In this document: positions 63,550 through 64,000 of the stretch, in pieces | Layout: each line of letters opens with the position of its first letter | Position numbering within the stretch: the first letter of the stretch is position 1 | Source: Spirosoma aureum | GTDB lineage: Bacteria; Bacteroidota; Bacteroidia; Cytophagales; Spirosomataceae | Assembly: GCF_011604685.1 (NCBI RefSeq) | Contig: NZ_CP050063.1 | Coordinates: forward strand, 7,233,001 to 7,297,000 | DNA length: 64,000 bases | Direction: 5' to 3' | The notes under the pieces: generated by a model | The model's database searches: none | Told to the model about the DNA's origin: nothing | The model's input: the letters and a program-made list of their open reading frames with translations, nothing else | Made by a program: the position numbers and the translations under genes

Positions 63550-64000
63550 AGGGAAAGAAGCTTGTATATAACGAGATAGACATGTAAATATAATACTGGG
63601 AAGGAGACTAAACGGGCCGTTTAATTAATTTTTTAGTATGTTTTTCTCTCTTTCATAAACAAAATAGTATCCACAAGTTATAATATTGTTTTTTTTGGTA
63701 TTTATTTAAAATAATAAAGAATCTATTTAATATATAAGTTGACATAATAAAATTTATGTAACCATATTTCAATATCATAAAAAAATAAATTGTTGATATC
63801 ATATAACAGATACATGACTTTTTGCCTATTTGTACGAAACGTTAGCTCAAAAGCCAATTGATAAGTGTCTAACCTTACTGCAAATCAATGCTTAAGACTA
63901 AGAGTGTATCGGGACTTAGTAGTTAGTAAGTGATGAAATGATACGCTAATTCCTACTACTAACTCGGTTCTGGAGGGCCAGCTTAAGGCATTGTAGCACA
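63550..64000. other. AT-rich region beyond the HicA-HicB gene
   Basis: About 450 bases. 63600-63800 is strongly AT-rich with T- and A-runs; the remainder is mixed. It should contain the promoter of the leftward fusion gene, perhaps with an operator for its HTH. No coding frame was recognised and the sequence ends without a gene. Confidence 0.4.

Overview
The window reads as a chromosomal segment of a Bacteroidota bacterium of the order Cytophagales, most like Spirosoma or a close relative. The evidence is the family content: two SusC/SusD outer-membrane uptake pairs, a type IX secretion plug protein, a DUF3276/PUR protein, a bestrophin-type channel and a CcmC/CcmD pair. Several upstream regions also fit the Bacteroidota promoter pattern TTTG-N19/20-TAnnTTTG. 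Genus is an inference, because no rRNA gene is present. No rRNA, tRNA, CRISPR array or intact insertion sequence was recognised.

Layout. 0-10 kb holds an SDR reductase, a TPR-like exported protein, an XRE regulator, a serine-hydrolase remnant, a DUF2306-like membrane protein and an AAG-type 3-methyladenine DNA glycosylase. It continues with a leftward operon DUF427 > ABC ATPase > fused permease/substrate-binding protein, a secreted CocE/NonD hydrolase, and ccmC with a 48-codon ccmD. 10-15.4 kb is SusC/SusD pair 1 with a clear promoter and terminator. 15.4-17.5 kb is gene-poor with three small hypothetical genes. 17.5-24.7 kb has a Tat-exported TIM-barrel protein, a FAN1-like VRR-NUC nuclease divergent from two membrane-protein genes, pgk and an OmpA-family lipid/peptidoglycan anchor type protein. 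24.9-30.6 kb has an NTF2-like protein, SusC/SusD pair 2 and a small exported protein. 30.8-40.3 kb is mostly housekeeping: bestrophin, T9SS plug, ychF, PUR protein, rlpA, DUF58, TlpA-like thioredoxin, an ElyC/YdcF protein and pfkA.

40.5-53.6 kb is one long leftward surface-glycan operon. In transcription order it is FemAB-like acetyltransferase, DUF115/Maf-like protein, pseB, pseC, pseF, pseG, pseH, pseI, flippase, two methyltransferases, GT4 and GT2. All six enzymes needed to make CMP-pseudaminic acid are present, followed by export, transfer and decoration functions, so the cell probably carries a pseudaminic-acid-containing surface glycan. 54.2-59.9 kb has a Ppx/GppA phosphatase, then a SAM-I riboswitch controlling cobalamin-dependent methionine synthase (metH), and a fasciclin-domain protein. 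60.4-62.9 kb is an AT-rich three- or four-gene signalling unit: small Cys/Pro-tailed protein, multi-TM protein, histidine kinase and NarL-type regulator. The window ends with a single polypeptide that looks like a HicA toxin fused to a HicB antitoxin.

The most unusual items are as follows. (1) The HicA-HicB fusion at 62929-63549. (2) An ABC transporter whose fused substrate-binding domain has its two halves in swapped (circularly permuted) order, at 4194-5753. (3) Five dispersed long intergenic palindromes with the shared core GTGCCACGGTT/AACCGTGGCAC, each next to a gene 3' end, whose outer arms vary between copies but still mostly pair. (4) A second family of inverted repeats built from GAGTGAATGA-like units.
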